A stretch of 64,000 nt of DNA from Hahellaceae bacterium. Lineage in GTDB: Bacteria; Pseudomonadota; Gammaproteobacteria; Pseudomonadales; Oleiphilaceae. The notes beneath the pieces are model-generated. The model saw nothing but the letters and a program-made list of their open reading frames with translations. It did not search any database and was not told the origin of the DNA. How positions within the stretch are numbered: the first letter of the stretch is position 1; every line of letters begins with the position of its first letter. The translations under genes were made by a program, and so were the position numbers. The stretch lies in NCBI GenBank assembly GCA_024234505.1, contig JACKOD010000001.1, forward strand, positions 744,001 to 808,000, given 5' to 3'. Below are positions 25,750 through 35,346 of the stretch, piece by piece.

Positions 25750-27342
25750 CTAGAATTTCACCATTAAGGCTGTAGCAATACTGTTTTCACGATAGCTGTC
25801 ATTCAGCTTGTCATTGCGGAACAGGTGGTTATATTTTGCGCTAATTGAGGTGCGGGCATTCAACTGATGCACCAATTGAATTCCATAAGATTGATCAAGG
25901 TATTTCTGGTTTAGGCTACCACCTGTTTTTTCTTCTACTTTCGCTACTTTCGTTAGCAGTGACAAGTTTGTGTTGCTGAATAAAAGCAGGTTCCATGTGA
26001 AGTCAACTCCTTGCTGGTGACTTGTTGGTGAAATACTAACACCGATATCTTCCCGGCTTTGAAGGCTGTATCCGAGCGTATAAGTGGACTTTCCATATTG
26101 ATAGGCGCTGCTGGCTCTTAATTGCTTAACTAATTTGACGCCATCGGTCACGTCGCTAATCAGTCCGGGAACACTAATGGCAACTTCTCCCGGCTTTGCT
26201 ACATCGCTAGCATCGGCGGGTAGTCTGCAGTCGCCAAGCGTCGCAGTACTTGTGTTTGGGCAAATGAGTAGAGTTTCATTCGTTTCGCTTGAGAAACTTG
26301 CAAAGTTACTGACGTTCTCTGAATAGTTTATGGTGCTTCGCAAATGGCGGGTTGTGTGTGTCATCTGAAGTGAATAAGCATGACCATAAAAGCGATGGGT
26401 GTAGTTGCCGCTGGCATCAAAGCGATCAGAGGGTTTCCAGGCAAACTCACCTCCCACGAAGTTGTCACCATATTCTTCAGGAACCCAATTATACGTCACA
26501 GCAAAATGGCTGCGGCGAGTAGGGCGCCACTCCAGGCCTGCGCCAAGAGAGCGAAACTCTTCGGCGGGCTCACCGGTGCGGCCTGTTTCTACAGATTCGT
26601 AACTTGATTGTCCTCTGATGAATATATCCTGAAAAAGGTGAAAGCCGCCGAGCGCATTTGCCCTGTCAGATTGCGCGCTCTGTTGACTGTTGCCATCAAA
26701 AAGGCGCGATTCTCCAAAAACTGCCCAGTAAGAGCGGCTTAGCCAGTAACCACTCGTTAAATTAAACCCTGCACCCAGGCTTTCGGAATCCCGTTTGCTC
26801 TCTTCCAATAGGGACATTTGGCCATCTATATAGCTTTCAAAGTCAAAGTACCGGTTTTTGGGAGTATCGAGAACAATTTTACCCTGGAGTTGTTGGGCTT
26901 CCTGATAACCTGAACCGCCAGGCGTGCCGCTGACATTGGATGCGCTACTGGTGCTTCTTACTTGCGAGATATTGTATCCGGCACTAGATTGCAATCTGTT
27001 GTCGAAAAGGTCCTTGGTTGCAAAAGCATTGAGAAAATGATTGCTTTCATTGAGTTTTGAATCCGGGCGATGTGATAGGCTCTGAAATCGATAGTTGAAT
27101 CGATAGGAAGTCGATGCACCTTTATCTGCGGCACTTAATTCGGGTTCAATTCTTAATGCGGCACTTTCCTGTTTATTTTCGGACACAAAAGTAGCGTTGT
27201 CAGTGAAATCAATGCCGGAGGTCAGTGATGCACTTAATACAGGTGCCGCCAACACCTGTTGGGAACCTGAAATTGCCGAGAGGATAATGAGGCTTCGATA
27301 TAATCCCTGACTCATGGTTGTCCTTTGGATGAAAGAGTTCAT
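25750..27342 (-). CDS. XrtA/PEP-CTERM system-associated outer-membrane beta-barrel protein (TIGR03016)
   Basis: A 530-residue protein with an N-terminal signal peptide ending near SQQVLAAP (about residue 34), then alternating aromatic/polar strands typical of a large beta-barrel. It ends in a strand finishing with phenylalanine (TALMVKF), the usual barrel C-terminus. The family occurs in exosortase A loci and is a candidate outer-membrane channel or scaffold. An internal ATG at 27315 is an alternative start that also leaves a signal peptide. It is co-oriented with the kinase upstream (87-base gap) and the ATPase downstream. Confidence 0.88.
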   Translation of the reverse strand: MNSFIQRTTMSQGLYRSLIILSAISGSQQVLAAPVLSASLTSGIDFTDNATFVSENKQESAALRIEPELSAADKGASTSYRFNYRFQSLSHRPDSKLNESNHFLNAFATKDLFDNRLQSSAGYNISQVRSTSSASNVSGTPGGSGYQEAQQLQGKIVLDTPKNRYFDFESYIDGQMSLLEESKRDSESLGAGFNLTSGYWLSRSYWAVFGESRLFDGNSQQSAQSDRANALGGFHLFQDIFIRGQSSYESVETGRTGEPAEEFRSLGAGLEWRPTRRSHFAVTYNWVPEEYGDNFVGGEFAWKPSDRFDASGNYTHRFYGHAYSLQMTHTTRHLRSTINYSENVSNFASFSSETNETLLICPNTSTATLGDCRLPADASDVAKPGEVAISVPGLISDVTDGVKLVKQLRASSAYQYGKSTYTLGYSLQSREDIGVSISPTSHQQGVDFTWNLLLFSNTNLSLLTKVAKVEEKTGGSLNQKYLDQSYGIQLVHQLNARTSISAKYNHLFRNDKLNDSYRENSIATALMVKF

Positions 27343-27429
27343 CTTATCAGGCCAATGCGTGCCACTATAGGATTGTAAATTCGGCTATGTGGTGGCATGG
27401 CGAAATGATTATTCAGGTTTATTGCGCTA

Positions 27430-28416
27430 CTACTTACTGTAATAGTATCCATATTGTCCGCCCCAGCTACGAGATGTCTTATTCATCACATAGCCAATGG
27501 CGAGTTCTGGTTTGAGCTGTGCCACGGCTGCTTTCACATCATCCGCTTTGGTTTTCCCTTCTTCCACCACAACCACGGCTTGTCCTACCAGATTGGCCAG
27601 GATATGGGTTTCGTTAATACCTAGCAAAGGTGGTGCATCAAATATGACAATCCGGTCTGAATAGCGTGTGGCCAGCTCTTCAACCAGTGAACTCATTCTT
27701 TCACTTGCGAGCAATTCCGTCGACAAATGATGAGGCTTGCCGGCCGCGATAAACTTTAGCTTATCGATATTGGTACTGTGAATAATGCTGGATGCCGAGC
27801 TGATTTCTCCGGAAAGGAACTCGATTAAGCCTGGGTGTTGATCAATACCAAGTCGCGCAGATACGCTGGGCCTCAGTACATCCGAATCCACCAATAGAAC
27901 GGTTTTATCTTGTTCAAGAGCAAAGCTCATGGCCAGATTGATTGAGGTAAAGGTTTTTCCCTCGCCGGAATTAGAGCTGGAAACAATAATCAGATTAGGC
28001 CTGTTCAGTGACGAGGAGATGGGGCCAAAAGCATTATTAAGCAATTTTCTTTTAATTGCGCGATACTGTTCTATCAGTCCTCGGTTCTCGCAGAATTTGG
28101 TAATAAAACCTTTGTCCGCGAGTGCCTTGAGGTTGAGATTGATTGTGATCTGCTCGTCTTCGGCTTCGTCATGTGTTGCGTCAGGTACAATTCCTTCTTT
28201 CCGTTGTGGTTCGGAATCTGTCGCTGCTACATTCTCCTGCTGAAGATCGGGTTGCAAATTGTTCGAAGCTGGCATTGCTTGCGGTGCAGCAGCCTCTGCT
28301 TCGACTGCAGCCCCTTCGTCTTCGTTTATAAGCAAGGCCTGGTGTTCAGGTTTTAGCTTCAAATCGTTGCTGCCGCTTTCTTTAGCGTGCGCCATGGCTT
28401 TTTCTATTGTGCTCAT
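27430..28416 (-). CDS. XrtA-associated tyrosine autokinase (TIGR03018, BY-kinase)
   Basis: The 328-residue cytosolic BY-kinase. The N-terminal about 110 residues are acidic, low-complexity linker. Walker A SNSGEGKTF is near 148-156, the A-prime motif LLVDSDVLRPS near 174-184, and Walker B IVIFDAPPLL further on. A C-terminal tyrosine cluster (GGQYGYYYSK) provides the autophosphorylation sites. By family knowledge it cycles phosphorylation with the chain-length protein encoded just upstream and so controls polymerisation. The gap between them is 27 bases. Confidence 0.94.
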   Translation of the reverse strand: MSTIEKAMAHAKESGSNDLKLKPEHQALLINEDEGAAVEAEAAAPQAMPASNNLQPDLQQENVAATDSEPQRKEGIVPDATHDEAEDEQITINLNLKALADKGFITKFCENRGLIEQYRAIKRKLLNNAFGPISSSLNRPNLIIVSSSNSGEGKTFTSINLAMSFALEQDKTVLLVDSDVLRPSVSARLGIDQHPGLIEFLSGEISSASSIIHSTNIDKLKFIAAGKPHHLSTELLASERMSSLVEELATRYSDRIVIFDAPPLLGINETHILANLVGQAVVVVEEGKTKADDVKAAVAQLKPELAIGYVMNKTSRSWGGQYGYYYSK

Positions 28417-28443
28417 TTGATACTCCTGTTTTCCACGCGCAGA

Positions 28444-30000
28444 TTAGGCCAACGATTTTGAGGCGATTTGCATATACATAATGCCACCGTAAACAATTAA
28501 CACACCAAAGAACAGTGTATAAAAAAGCGCTTTTTGGGTGATTGCTGAGATGGCGGCTGCGCGTGAAGCCGGTAGTTTTGTCACGTAGCCAAATACCGGG
28601 TAGTCCGGAAGTTGGGAGACAGAAAATACTACGGGGCGTATTTGACTTAACAGAAGAGCCACAGCCACACCGGCAGCTAATCCAAAGACCGTAACAAGCG
28701 TATAAAGTATGGGCCTATTTGGGCCGCTGGGTTCAAGTGGCTTGCGGGGTGGGTCAATGACCTTAAACTGAATGTCATCGGTTGTCAGATCGGCTTCCTG
28801 CGACAGGCGCGCCTGTTCGCGGCGAGTCAGAAGTTCATTGTACTTTGATTTCGTAATATCGTAACCGCGATTCAGAGAAACCAGCTGAGCCTCGACTTCA
28901 GGAACCAGATGTACTTTATCTTCGAGTTCCTTGACTTTGCTTTGGTAATTGTTGACGCGCACTTGCAATGATGCAACTTCACTTTCAAGACGGCTAACAT
29001 TTAATTTCATTTCCTGATACACCGGGTTGGTGTCCAGATTGCCCCCCAGGTTAGGGTTGGATTGCATCTGCTGTTGCAACTCGGTGAGTCTTGCCTGACG
29101 TTGCTCTTCTAGTTGTGAGATGCGGAAGGTCAGCTCTTTTACATCCGGGTGCCGATCGGTAAAGCGTAAAGAAAGTTGGTCGAGTTGCTTTTTCAGGTTA
29201 TCGATCCGAACATCATATTCCGTCGTCATATTGACTGAAGGCGTGCTTGACTGGAACAAGCCAAAAGTAGGTTCTTCACCTTTCAATTGTGAGCGGGCAG
29301 ATAGCAGTCGAGTCTTGGCTTCTGTGAGCTGAAGTTGAGATTCTTCGAGACGACGACGTTCGGTTTCAAGCATGTTGTAATAGCTTCCAACATCGCCCTT
29401 CAACACATCCCCATTTTGCTGACGAAATTCGGTAATCTTTTGTTCTGCGTCCAATAATCGTCTTTCGTAATCCTTAAGTTGTTGATCAAGAAAGGTTTTT
29501 ACTGCATCGTTGTCGTTGCGGGAATTACCCAGTGTATTTTCGATAAATATGGCTAGCGTGGCTTGAATGACGCTTTTTGCCATATCCGGATTATTGCTTG
29601 TGTATGCCAGAGAATAGATATCTTCTCGTCCGGCCGACGCAATTGATAAGTCCTTCTTTAGTTTTTCGATCATTAATTCATAATCGGTCGTCGTGGTAGA
29701 TTGAATGTCGAGATCCGAGTTACGCGCAATCTTTTCGAGATTCGGACGACTAAACAGTGTTTTTACCATCAGGCGAATTTCTTGTTCACTGTTTGTTTGA
29801 ACGGTAAGTCCACGTAGTAACGGCTTTAGCAGTGACTGTGTATCAACAAAAACTCGAGCAGATGACTGATATTGATCAGGGAGCTTCCAGACAGCAAACC
29901 ACCCCACCAGGCAAATAATCCACGCAACACCTACGATGTAAAACTTACAGCGGGCAAGTCCTTTAAGATAGATCAATAATTGATCAATTATTTCCTGCAT
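28444..30000 (-). CDS. XrtA system polysaccharide chain-length determinant (TIGR03007, Wzz/PCP family)
   Basis: A 518-residue inner-membrane co-polymerase. One membrane segment lies near residues 20-36 and another near 430-450, with a long periplasmic coiled-coil region between them and the conserved PxxPxxP-type motif before the second segment (DPPRKPLEPSGPNRP). There is an extra hydrophobic segment near the C-terminus. It pairs with the separate tyrosine kinase downstream, as in two-part Wzc systems, to set polymer length and couple to the export lipoprotein encoded upstream. Confidence 0.94.
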   Translation of the reverse strand: MQEIIDQLLIYLKGLARCKFYIVGVAWIICLVGWFAVWKLPDQYQSSARVFVDTQSLLKPLLRGLTVQTNSEQEIRLMVKTLFSRPNLEKIARNSDLDIQSTTTTDYELMIEKLKKDLSIASAGREDIYSLAYTSNNPDMAKSVIQATLAIFIENTLGNSRNDNDAVKTFLDQQLKDYERRLLDAEQKITEFRQQNGDVLKGDVGSYYNMLETERRRLEESQLQLTEAKTRLLSARSQLKGEEPTFGLFQSSTPSVNMTTEYDVRIDNLKKQLDQLSLRFTDRHPDVKELTFRISQLEEQRQARLTELQQQMQSNPNLGGNLDTNPVYQEMKLNVSRLESEVASLQVRVNNYQSKVKELEDKVHLVPEVEAQLVSLNRGYDITKSKYNELLTRREQARLSQEADLTTDDIQFKVIDPPRKPLEPSGPNRPILYTLVTVFGLAAGVAVALLLSQIRPVVFSVSQLPDYPVFGYVTKLPASRAAAISAITQKALFYTLFFGVLIVYGGIMYMQIASKSLA

Positions 30001-30107
30001 TTAAGATTACCTTGTACTACCAGATTATTTATTAATGAACACGACAGGGTGGTGCCAGGCAGGAACAGGCTGCCCGGCTTGTATTCGTTTGCTATTGCCC
30101 CGGATGA

Positions 30108-30794
30108 TTAGAACCATGACTCAGGGATAATAATGATGTCTCCCGGAAGAATGTCCACGTTGGCTGAAATGTCTCCATCGCGAACGAGATCATCAATACG
30201 TAAACCGAATTCTTTTTGCTGGGTATCCATAACCCTGACCAATGTGGCGCGGTTACCGGCTGCAAATTCAGAGATACCTCCGACTTGAATCATGACGTCC
30301 AGTAACGTCATGTTCTTGGCGTAGCTGATGGCACGTGGATTTGCCGCTTCGCCAATGACACGTACCTGTTCGCTGTATGGTCCGAGAAAATCGCTCGGAA
30401 TGACAGTGACGATCGGGTCGCGAATAAATTGGGATAAGGCCTTTTCGATATCTCGTGCGACCTGAGTAGGCGTTTTACCTGCCACTGGAATATCTTCAAC
30501 GAGCTTCGTAGAAATCTTTCCATCAGGTCGAACCTCGACGGAGCCGGTAATTTCGGGGTTGCCCCAGACAAATACTTCGAGCGAATCGTATGGACCGATC
30601 AGATAATTATAGTTTGCCGGTGAGGTTGTGACCGAAGGAAAGAGTGTCGCCTGGGGCAATTGCGGTGCCTGATTGGCGCAACCGGATAGCAGAAGGGCAA
30701 ATACGGCGCTGGAAAATGCTGACTTTGTGAGTGAGGATTTGCGTTGATTGCGAAGTTCTGAACTCACAGTCAGAAAGGTACTCACAGATTTCAT
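30108..30794 (-). CDS. XrtA system exopolysaccharide export lipoprotein (TIGR03027, Wza-like)
   Basis: A 228-residue lipoprotein with lipobox LLSGC (Cys39), placing it in the outer membrane after processing. A Poly_export domain (LIGPYDSLEVFVWGNPEITG) is followed by a soluble-ligand-binding (SLBB) beta-grasp domain and ends with LPGDIIIIPESWF. It forms the periplasmic/outer-membrane export channel with the chain-length protein. It is the first gene of the leftward operon and is divergent from the epimerase gene. A minus-strand TATAAT at 30852-30857 could be its -10 box, with a poor -35. Confidence 0.93.
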   Translation of the reverse strand: MKSVSTFLTVSSELRNQRKSSLTKSAFSSAVFALLLSGCANQAPQLPQATLFPSVTTSPANYNYLIGPYDSLEVFVWGNPEITGSVEVRPDGKISTKLVEDIPVAGKTPTQVARDIEKALSQFIRDPIVTVIPSDFLGPYSEQVRVIGEAANPRAISYAKNMTLLDVMIQVGGISEFAAGNRATLVRVMDTQQKEFGLRIDDLVRDGDISANVDILPGDIIIIPESWF

Positions 30795-31057
30795 GACGTA
30801 TTTCCCTGTTAGGTATGAATAGCAAAGTGAATGTATGGGTTAACGTGCCAAATTATAAAACAGTTTAATATGGAATAAGGAAAACTTTGTTAGAAAATTA
30901 CACATGCTTTGTTAAAACTTTGAAAAATTTTAATTTACGCCGAGTTTGATGTCGCAAAAACTGTTCTCCAATGTACAATGTCTGCCAGTTCAAATCGGTA
31001 TTTTTGCTAGGCCGGTGATTGCTTTTTGCCTCGTTGTCAAAGGATACATGGAAGCTC

Positions 31058-32200
31058 ATGGAAAAATTAAAAATTTTACTTGTAGTTGGGGCTCGCCCAA
31101 ATTTCATGAAAATTGCTCCGATTATGGAGGCTTTCGAAAAATTTGCCGATGTGGCTGAGCCTGTGTTGCTGCATACCGGGCAGCATTACGATCACGCCAT
31201 GAAAGCATTGCTGTTTGATCAGTTGGGGTTACCCGTCCCCTCTATCGATCTCGAAGTAAGAGGCGGTACGCATGCAGAACAGACCGCCAATATCATGCTC
31301 CGCTTTGAGCCCGTGCTTGATAAGTTGAAACCCGCCGCCGTGTTGGTGGTGGGGGATGTTAATTCAACGATTGCCTGTGCATTGGTCGCGGTGAAGAAGC
31401 AGATTCCGGTAGTTCACGTAGAAGCCGGACTGCGTAGTCGCGATCTGGCAATGCCAGAGGAAGTCAATCGGCTGTTGACCGATCAGATTTCATCCCGGCT
31501 TTATACCACCGAACGTTTGGGCAATGAGAATTTGCAAAGCGAAGGTATTTCTGCAGACCGTATTGTGTTTGCAGGTAACGTAATGATTGATACCTTGTTA
31601 AAAAACAAAAAGATAGCGCCGGAACTTAAAGAAGTTCTCGCCACTAATGGTTTGGGCAAGGCTGAGGAAGTCATTGAGGCCTCGCAAGGACGCTACATTT
31701 TTATGACGTTACATCGTCCTTCCAATGTGGATAGTCCAGAGACTCTACGCAGTTTGCTTGAATGCTTGTCGAGTATTTCGCGAACTGTACCAATTGTGTT
31801 TGCAATACACCCGCGAACAAAAGGAAATATTGAAAGATTTGGTTTCCAGTCATTGCTGGATGAAAGCGCCATCTATACCGCTCCTCCTGTCGGCTATCTG
31901 GATTCCATTACATTGATGTCAAATGCCTTTGTGGTAATGACTGATTCTGGCGGTATACAGGAAGAAACAACGGCGTTGGGGGTGCCCTGTATTACCATGC
32001 GTGAGAATACTGAGCGCTGGATTACCGTTACAGAAGGTACAAATACGATCGTTGGAGTTGATCCTGTGAAAATCACGAATGCCTTTAATGATCTTCTCGC
32101 GGGACAGGGTAAGGCAGGGCGTCAGCCTGAATTTTGGGATGGTCACGCCAGTGAGCGAATTGTTGAAGACTTGATTTGCTGGCTGAAAAAAGGAGCGTAA
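31058..32200 (+). CDS. wecB: UDP-N-acetylglucosamine 2-epimerase (non-hydrolysing)
   Basis: About 380 residues from the ATG at 31058, which gives the family N-terminus EKLKILLVVGARPNFMKIAP; the frame extends upstream to 31019 but without family support. It carries the motifs HVEAGLRSRD, TLHRPSNVD and TDSGGIQEE of WecB enzymes. The reaction interconverts UDP-GlcNAc and UDP-ManNAc in the cytosol. It is the first gene of the long rightward operon and, with the TviB-like dehydrogenase, could provide ManNAc- or GlcNAc-derived uronic acids. Confidence 0.95.
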   Translation: MEKLKILLVVGARPNFMKIAPIMEAFEKFADVAEPVLLHTGQHYDHAMKALLFDQLGLPVPSIDLEVRGGTHAEQTANIMLRFEPVLDKLKPAAVLVVGDVNSTIACALVAVKKQIPVVHVEAGLRSRDLAMPEEVNRLLTDQISSRLYTTERLGNENLQSEGISADRIVFAGNVMIDTLLKNKKIAPELKEVLATNGLGKAEEVIEASQGRYIFMTLHRPSNVDSPETLRSLLECLSSISRTVPIVFAIHPRTKGNIERFGFQSLLDESAIYTAPPVGYLDSITLMSNAFVVMTDSGGIQEETTALGVPCITMRENTERWITVTEGTNTIVGVDPVKITNAFNDLLAGQGKAGRQPEFWDGHASERIVEDLICWLKKGA

Positions 32201-32207
32201 CGCAAAA

Positions 32208-33062
32208 ATGACCGCCCTTTCGACCATTCGCAACGCAATGACGGTTGATGTTGAAGATTATTTTCATGTTTCTGCTTTTGAGAAAGTCATTGACACAGCC
32301 AACTGGAATTCAATGCCTCGTCGTGTAGGTTACAGTACACGGCGAATTCTGGATTTATTTGATCAGCATAATGTCAAGGCAACGTTCTTTACGTTGGGCT
32401 GGGTCGCGGAAAGAGATCCTGAACTTGTAAAGGAAATTGCATCTCGTGGTCATGAGGTGGCCAGTCACGGCTACAATCATGGCAGAGCAACTGAAATGAC
32501 ACGCGAGCAGTTTCGTATCGATGTCACGTCCTCTAAAGCGCTACTGGAGGACTTAATAGGGCAGCAGGTATTAGGGTATCGTGCGCCAAGCTTTTCAATC
32601 AATGAATCCAATACATGGGTCTTTGAAGTGCTGGCAGAGGCTGAATATGCCTATTCCTCGAGTACTTATCCGGTGAAACATGATTTGTATGGCGTCCCTC
32701 ATTGGCCCCGGTTCAAACATCAACTTGAAAATGGGTTGACCGAGATTCCGTTAACGACCCTTCGTATAGGTCAAAGAAATTTCCCAATTTCAGGTGGAGG
32801 TTTTTTTCGTCTCTATCCTTATTGGCTAACGAAATGGCTTCTTTCTCGTTTTATTCGCACCGAAAGCACTTCGGGGATTTTTTATATGCATCCCTGGGAG
32901 TTGGATACAGAGCAGCCTCGTGTAAAAGATATTTCTGCAAAAAGCGCGTTTAGGCACTATTTGAACATTCATAAGCACGAACCTCGACTTGAAAAAATGT
33001 TAAAAGATTTTAGCTGGGGGCGAATGGATGATGTATTTGAGATAAGGAAGTCGGCAGTATGA
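32208..33062 (+). CDS. XrtA system polysaccharide deacetylase (TIGR03006, NodB domain with DUF3473)
   Basis: A 284-residue carbohydrate esterase 4 type protein. The metal-binding residues sit in MTVDVEDYFHV (residues 11-21) and HEVASHGYNHG near 82-92. RAPSFSI near 125 and the C-terminal IFYMHPWELD are also family motifs. It would remove acetyl groups from amino sugars during or after assembly. It starts 7 bases after the epimerase and overlaps the next gene by 4 bases (ATGA). Confidence 0.93.
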   Translation: MTALSTIRNAMTVDVEDYFHVSAFEKVIDTANWNSMPRRVGYSTRRILDLFDQHNVKATFFTLGWVAERDPELVKEIASRGHEVASHGYNHGRATEMTREQFRIDVTSSKALLEDLIGQQVLGYRAPSFSINESNTWVFEVLAEAEYAYSSSTYPVKHDLYGVPHWPRFKHQLENGLTEIPLTTLRIGQRNFPISGGGFFRLYPYWLTKWLLSRFIRTESTSGIFYMHPWELDTEQPRVKDISAKSAFRHYLNIHKHEPRLEKMLKDFSWGRMDDVFEIRKSAV

Positions 33063-34093
33063 GCGAAATCGTAGTCGAACTGGCGGATATCAAAGAGAGT
33101 GCCGCTTGGGATGGTTATGTCAAAAGCGCATCAGAAGGAACTTTTTTCCATCTAAGCGGTTGGCGCAATGCGGTTCATAAAACCTTTCGGCATAAACCTT
33201 ACTATCTTTGGGCAAAGGATGCTAAAGGGAGCGTCGTCGGTGTTTTGCCGCTGTTTCAGGTTAAGAGCTTTTTATTTGGCCATTCTCTCGTTTCTGTGCC
33301 TTTCGCGGTTTATGGCGGAGCGTTGGGAGATACACCTGAGGTGATTCGAGCGTTGGAAGATGAGGCTGCCAGGTTAGCAGAAAAGCTAGGAGTTGATCAT
33401 CTTGAGCTTCGCTATAAGCACAAAACGCGCGACGACTGGCCTTCAAAATCGCTACATGCAACATTCATTCGTGAATTACATGATACTGATGAAGCGAATC
33501 TCGCTGCGGTGAAATACAAGCAAAGAGCAGTAGTACGCAAAGCGGTTGCTGCGGGTTTTGAGACGCAATTTCATGAAAATGTGGATGATTTCTTTTATGC
33601 ATATTCCACCAGTGTCCGCAATCTGGGGACGCCCGTATTCAGCAAACAGTTTTTTAAGAATCTAAAAGCCGAGTTTGGTAAAGATTGTGAGATTGTGTCG
33701 ATTCGCAAACAAGGCGAACTTCATTGCGCGCTGATGAGCTTTTATTTTAAGGACCAGGTGTTGCCCTTTTATGGGGGAGGATTACCCATTTGTCGGTCAT
33801 CCAAAGCTATGGATTACATGTATTTTGATCAAACGTGTCGCGCTGGTAGCGCGGGTTATAAGTGGTATGACTTTGGGCGGAGTAAAAAGGATACCGGACC
33901 TTATAATTACAAACGCCACTGGGGATTTGAACCTCAGGATCTGAATTATCAGTACTATCTGGTTAAAGCAACCTCGCTTCCCGATTTGAATCCGCTCAAC
34001 CCTAAATATCAGCTGATGATTAATACATGGCAAAAACTGCCATTGTGGTTGAGTCAGTTTTTAGGTCCCTTTGTTTCCAGAAATCTGGGATAA
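33059..34093 (+). CDS. FemAB family XrtA/PEP-CTERM system-associated protein (TIGR03019)
   Basis: A 344-residue protein with two GNAT-like folds as in FemAB aminoacyl transferases. The C-terminal half holds LPFYGGGLPICRSSKAMDYM and the ending motif YKWYDFGRSKKDTGPYNYKR, which mark the exosortase-associated subfamily. Members probably transfer an acyl or aminoacyl group to the polysaccharide, but the substrate is unknown. Translation is coupled to the upstream deacetylase by an ATGA overlap. Confidence 0.9.
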   Translation: MSEIVVELADIKESAAWDGYVKSASEGTFFHLSGWRNAVHKTFRHKPYYLWAKDAKGSVVGVLPLFQVKSFLFGHSLVSVPFAVYGGALGDTPEVIRALEDEAARLAEKLGVDHLELRYKHKTRDDWPSKSLHATFIRELHDTDEANLAAVKYKQRAVVRKAVAAGFETQFHENVDDFFYAYSTSVRNLGTPVFSKQFFKNLKAEFGKDCEIVSIRKQGELHCALMSFYFKDQVLPFYGGGLPICRSSKAMDYMYFDQTCRAGSAGYKWYDFGRSKKDTGPYNYKRHWGFEPQDLNYQYYLVKATSLPDLNPLNPKYQLMINTWQKLPLWLSQFLGPFVSRNLG

Positions 34094-34104
34094 GTCTGAC
34101 ACTC

Positions 34105-35346
34105 ATGGAAGATATCCTCTATCTGGTTCATCGCATTCCGTATCCACCTAATAAGGGGGATAAAATTCGTTCTTTTAATATATTGCGCTTTTTGTCTGAA
34201 CACTACCGCGTACATTTGGGAACATTTGTAGATGATCCGGACGATCTAAAGTTTGTAGATGAATTGCGTCAATGGGCGCATGACGTAAAAATTATTCAGG
34301 TATCTCCTCTCAAGCGAAAGTTGGCAAGTATATTCGGTTTAGTGACTGGTGAAGCGTTAAGTAACCGGTTTTATGCATCTCCGGAAATGCAGTGCTGGGT
34401 GGATCAAAAGATTTATGAGCAGGGTATTAAGCGCGTTTTGCTATTTTCGTCCCCCATGGCTCAATTTGTCGGTGGCGGAAAAAAGAAAGATACCTATGCA
34501 GATATTCATCGAGTCATGGATTTTGTTGATGTAGATTCTGAAAAGTGGTTCCAATATGCTGATAATCATAGATTTCCAATGAGTTGGCTGTATCAGCGAG
34601 AAGGGGTTACATTAAGAGGTTTCGAATGCGCTGTTGCTGAGCAATTTGCAGCCAGCGTATTTGTAAGTGAAAACGAAGCGCGCCTCTTTAAAAATATCGC
34701 CGTTAATTCTGCGGATAAAATTGTTCACGTACTCAACGGGGTTGATACGCAGGCATTTGATCCTGCGCGACCTTGGTTAAATCCTTTTAGTAGTGATGAA
34801 CAGGCTGTCGTGTTTACTGGTGCAATGGATTATTGGGCCAACGTTGAGGCGGTCACCTGGTTTGCTAAAGAAGTATGGCCTGCTGTTCGTGTAAAGTGTC
34901 CCAAAGCTGTTTTTTATATAGTGGGTGCAAAGCCGTCTGAATCAGTGCAGGAGTTGGCGAAGCTGCCTCAAATAGTGGTTACCGGTGCGGTACCCGAGGT
35001 AAAGCCGTATGTAAGGCACGCCTGTATTTGTGTGGCGCCTTTACGAATCGCCCGAGGTATACAGAATAAAGTGCTGGAAGCACTGGCAATGGAGAAAGTG
35101 GTTGTAGCTACGCCTGAGGCGATGGAGGGTATTAGTGGATTTGATGACGATACGGATTTAGCCTTGGTGACGGGACAGCGGCTTGTAATGGCAGACACCA
35201 TCATTAGCGAACTCGAAAATGATTGCCCGAGAGCGGTTGAATCGTCCAGACGTTACGTTGAAAAGCACTTTTCCTGGAATAGCCATTTAACAAACTTGCT
35301 CGAAATATTAAAGCGAAAAGGATGTTCTGGTTGTAATGAGCATTAG
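34105..35346 (+). CDS. XrtA-system glycosyltransferase (TIGR03087 family)
   Basis: About 413 residues from the ATG at 34105, which begins with the family-like MEDILYLVHRIPYPPNKGDK; the open frame starts at 34027, inside the previous gene. It has a GT-B fold, with the C-terminal nucleotide-sugar binding region containing VFTGAMDYWANVEAV and the late motif IARGIQNKVLEALAM. It acts in the cytosol on lipid-linked oligosaccharide. The 3' end overlaps xrtA by 11 bases. The ribosome-binding site before 34105 is weak, so coupling to femAB translation is likely. Confidence 0.9.
   Translation: MEDILYLVHRIPYPPNKGDKIRSFNILRFLSEHYRVHLGTFVDDPDDLKFVDELRQWAHDVKIIQVSPLKRKLASIFGLVTGEALSNRFYASPEMQCWVDQKIYEQGIKRVLLFSSPMAQFVGGGKKKDTYADIHRVMDFVDVDSEKWFQYADNHRFPMSWLYQREGVTLRGFECAVAEQFAASVFVSENEARLFKNIAVNSADKIVHVLNGVDTQAFDPARPWLNPFSSDEQAVVFTGAMDYWANVEAVTWFAKEVWPAVRVKCPKAVFYIVGAKPSESVQELAKLPQIVVTGAVPEVKPYVRHACICVAPLRIARGIQNKVLEALAMEKVVVATPEAMEGISGFDDDTDLALVTGQRLVMADTIISELENDCPRAVESSRRYVEKHFSWNSHLTNLLEILKRKGCSGCNEH

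Noticed and set aside
30844..30850. Minus-strand TGGCACG upstream of the export lipoprotein gene
   Set aside because: No GC element follows at the -12 position, so it is only half of a sigma-54 site.
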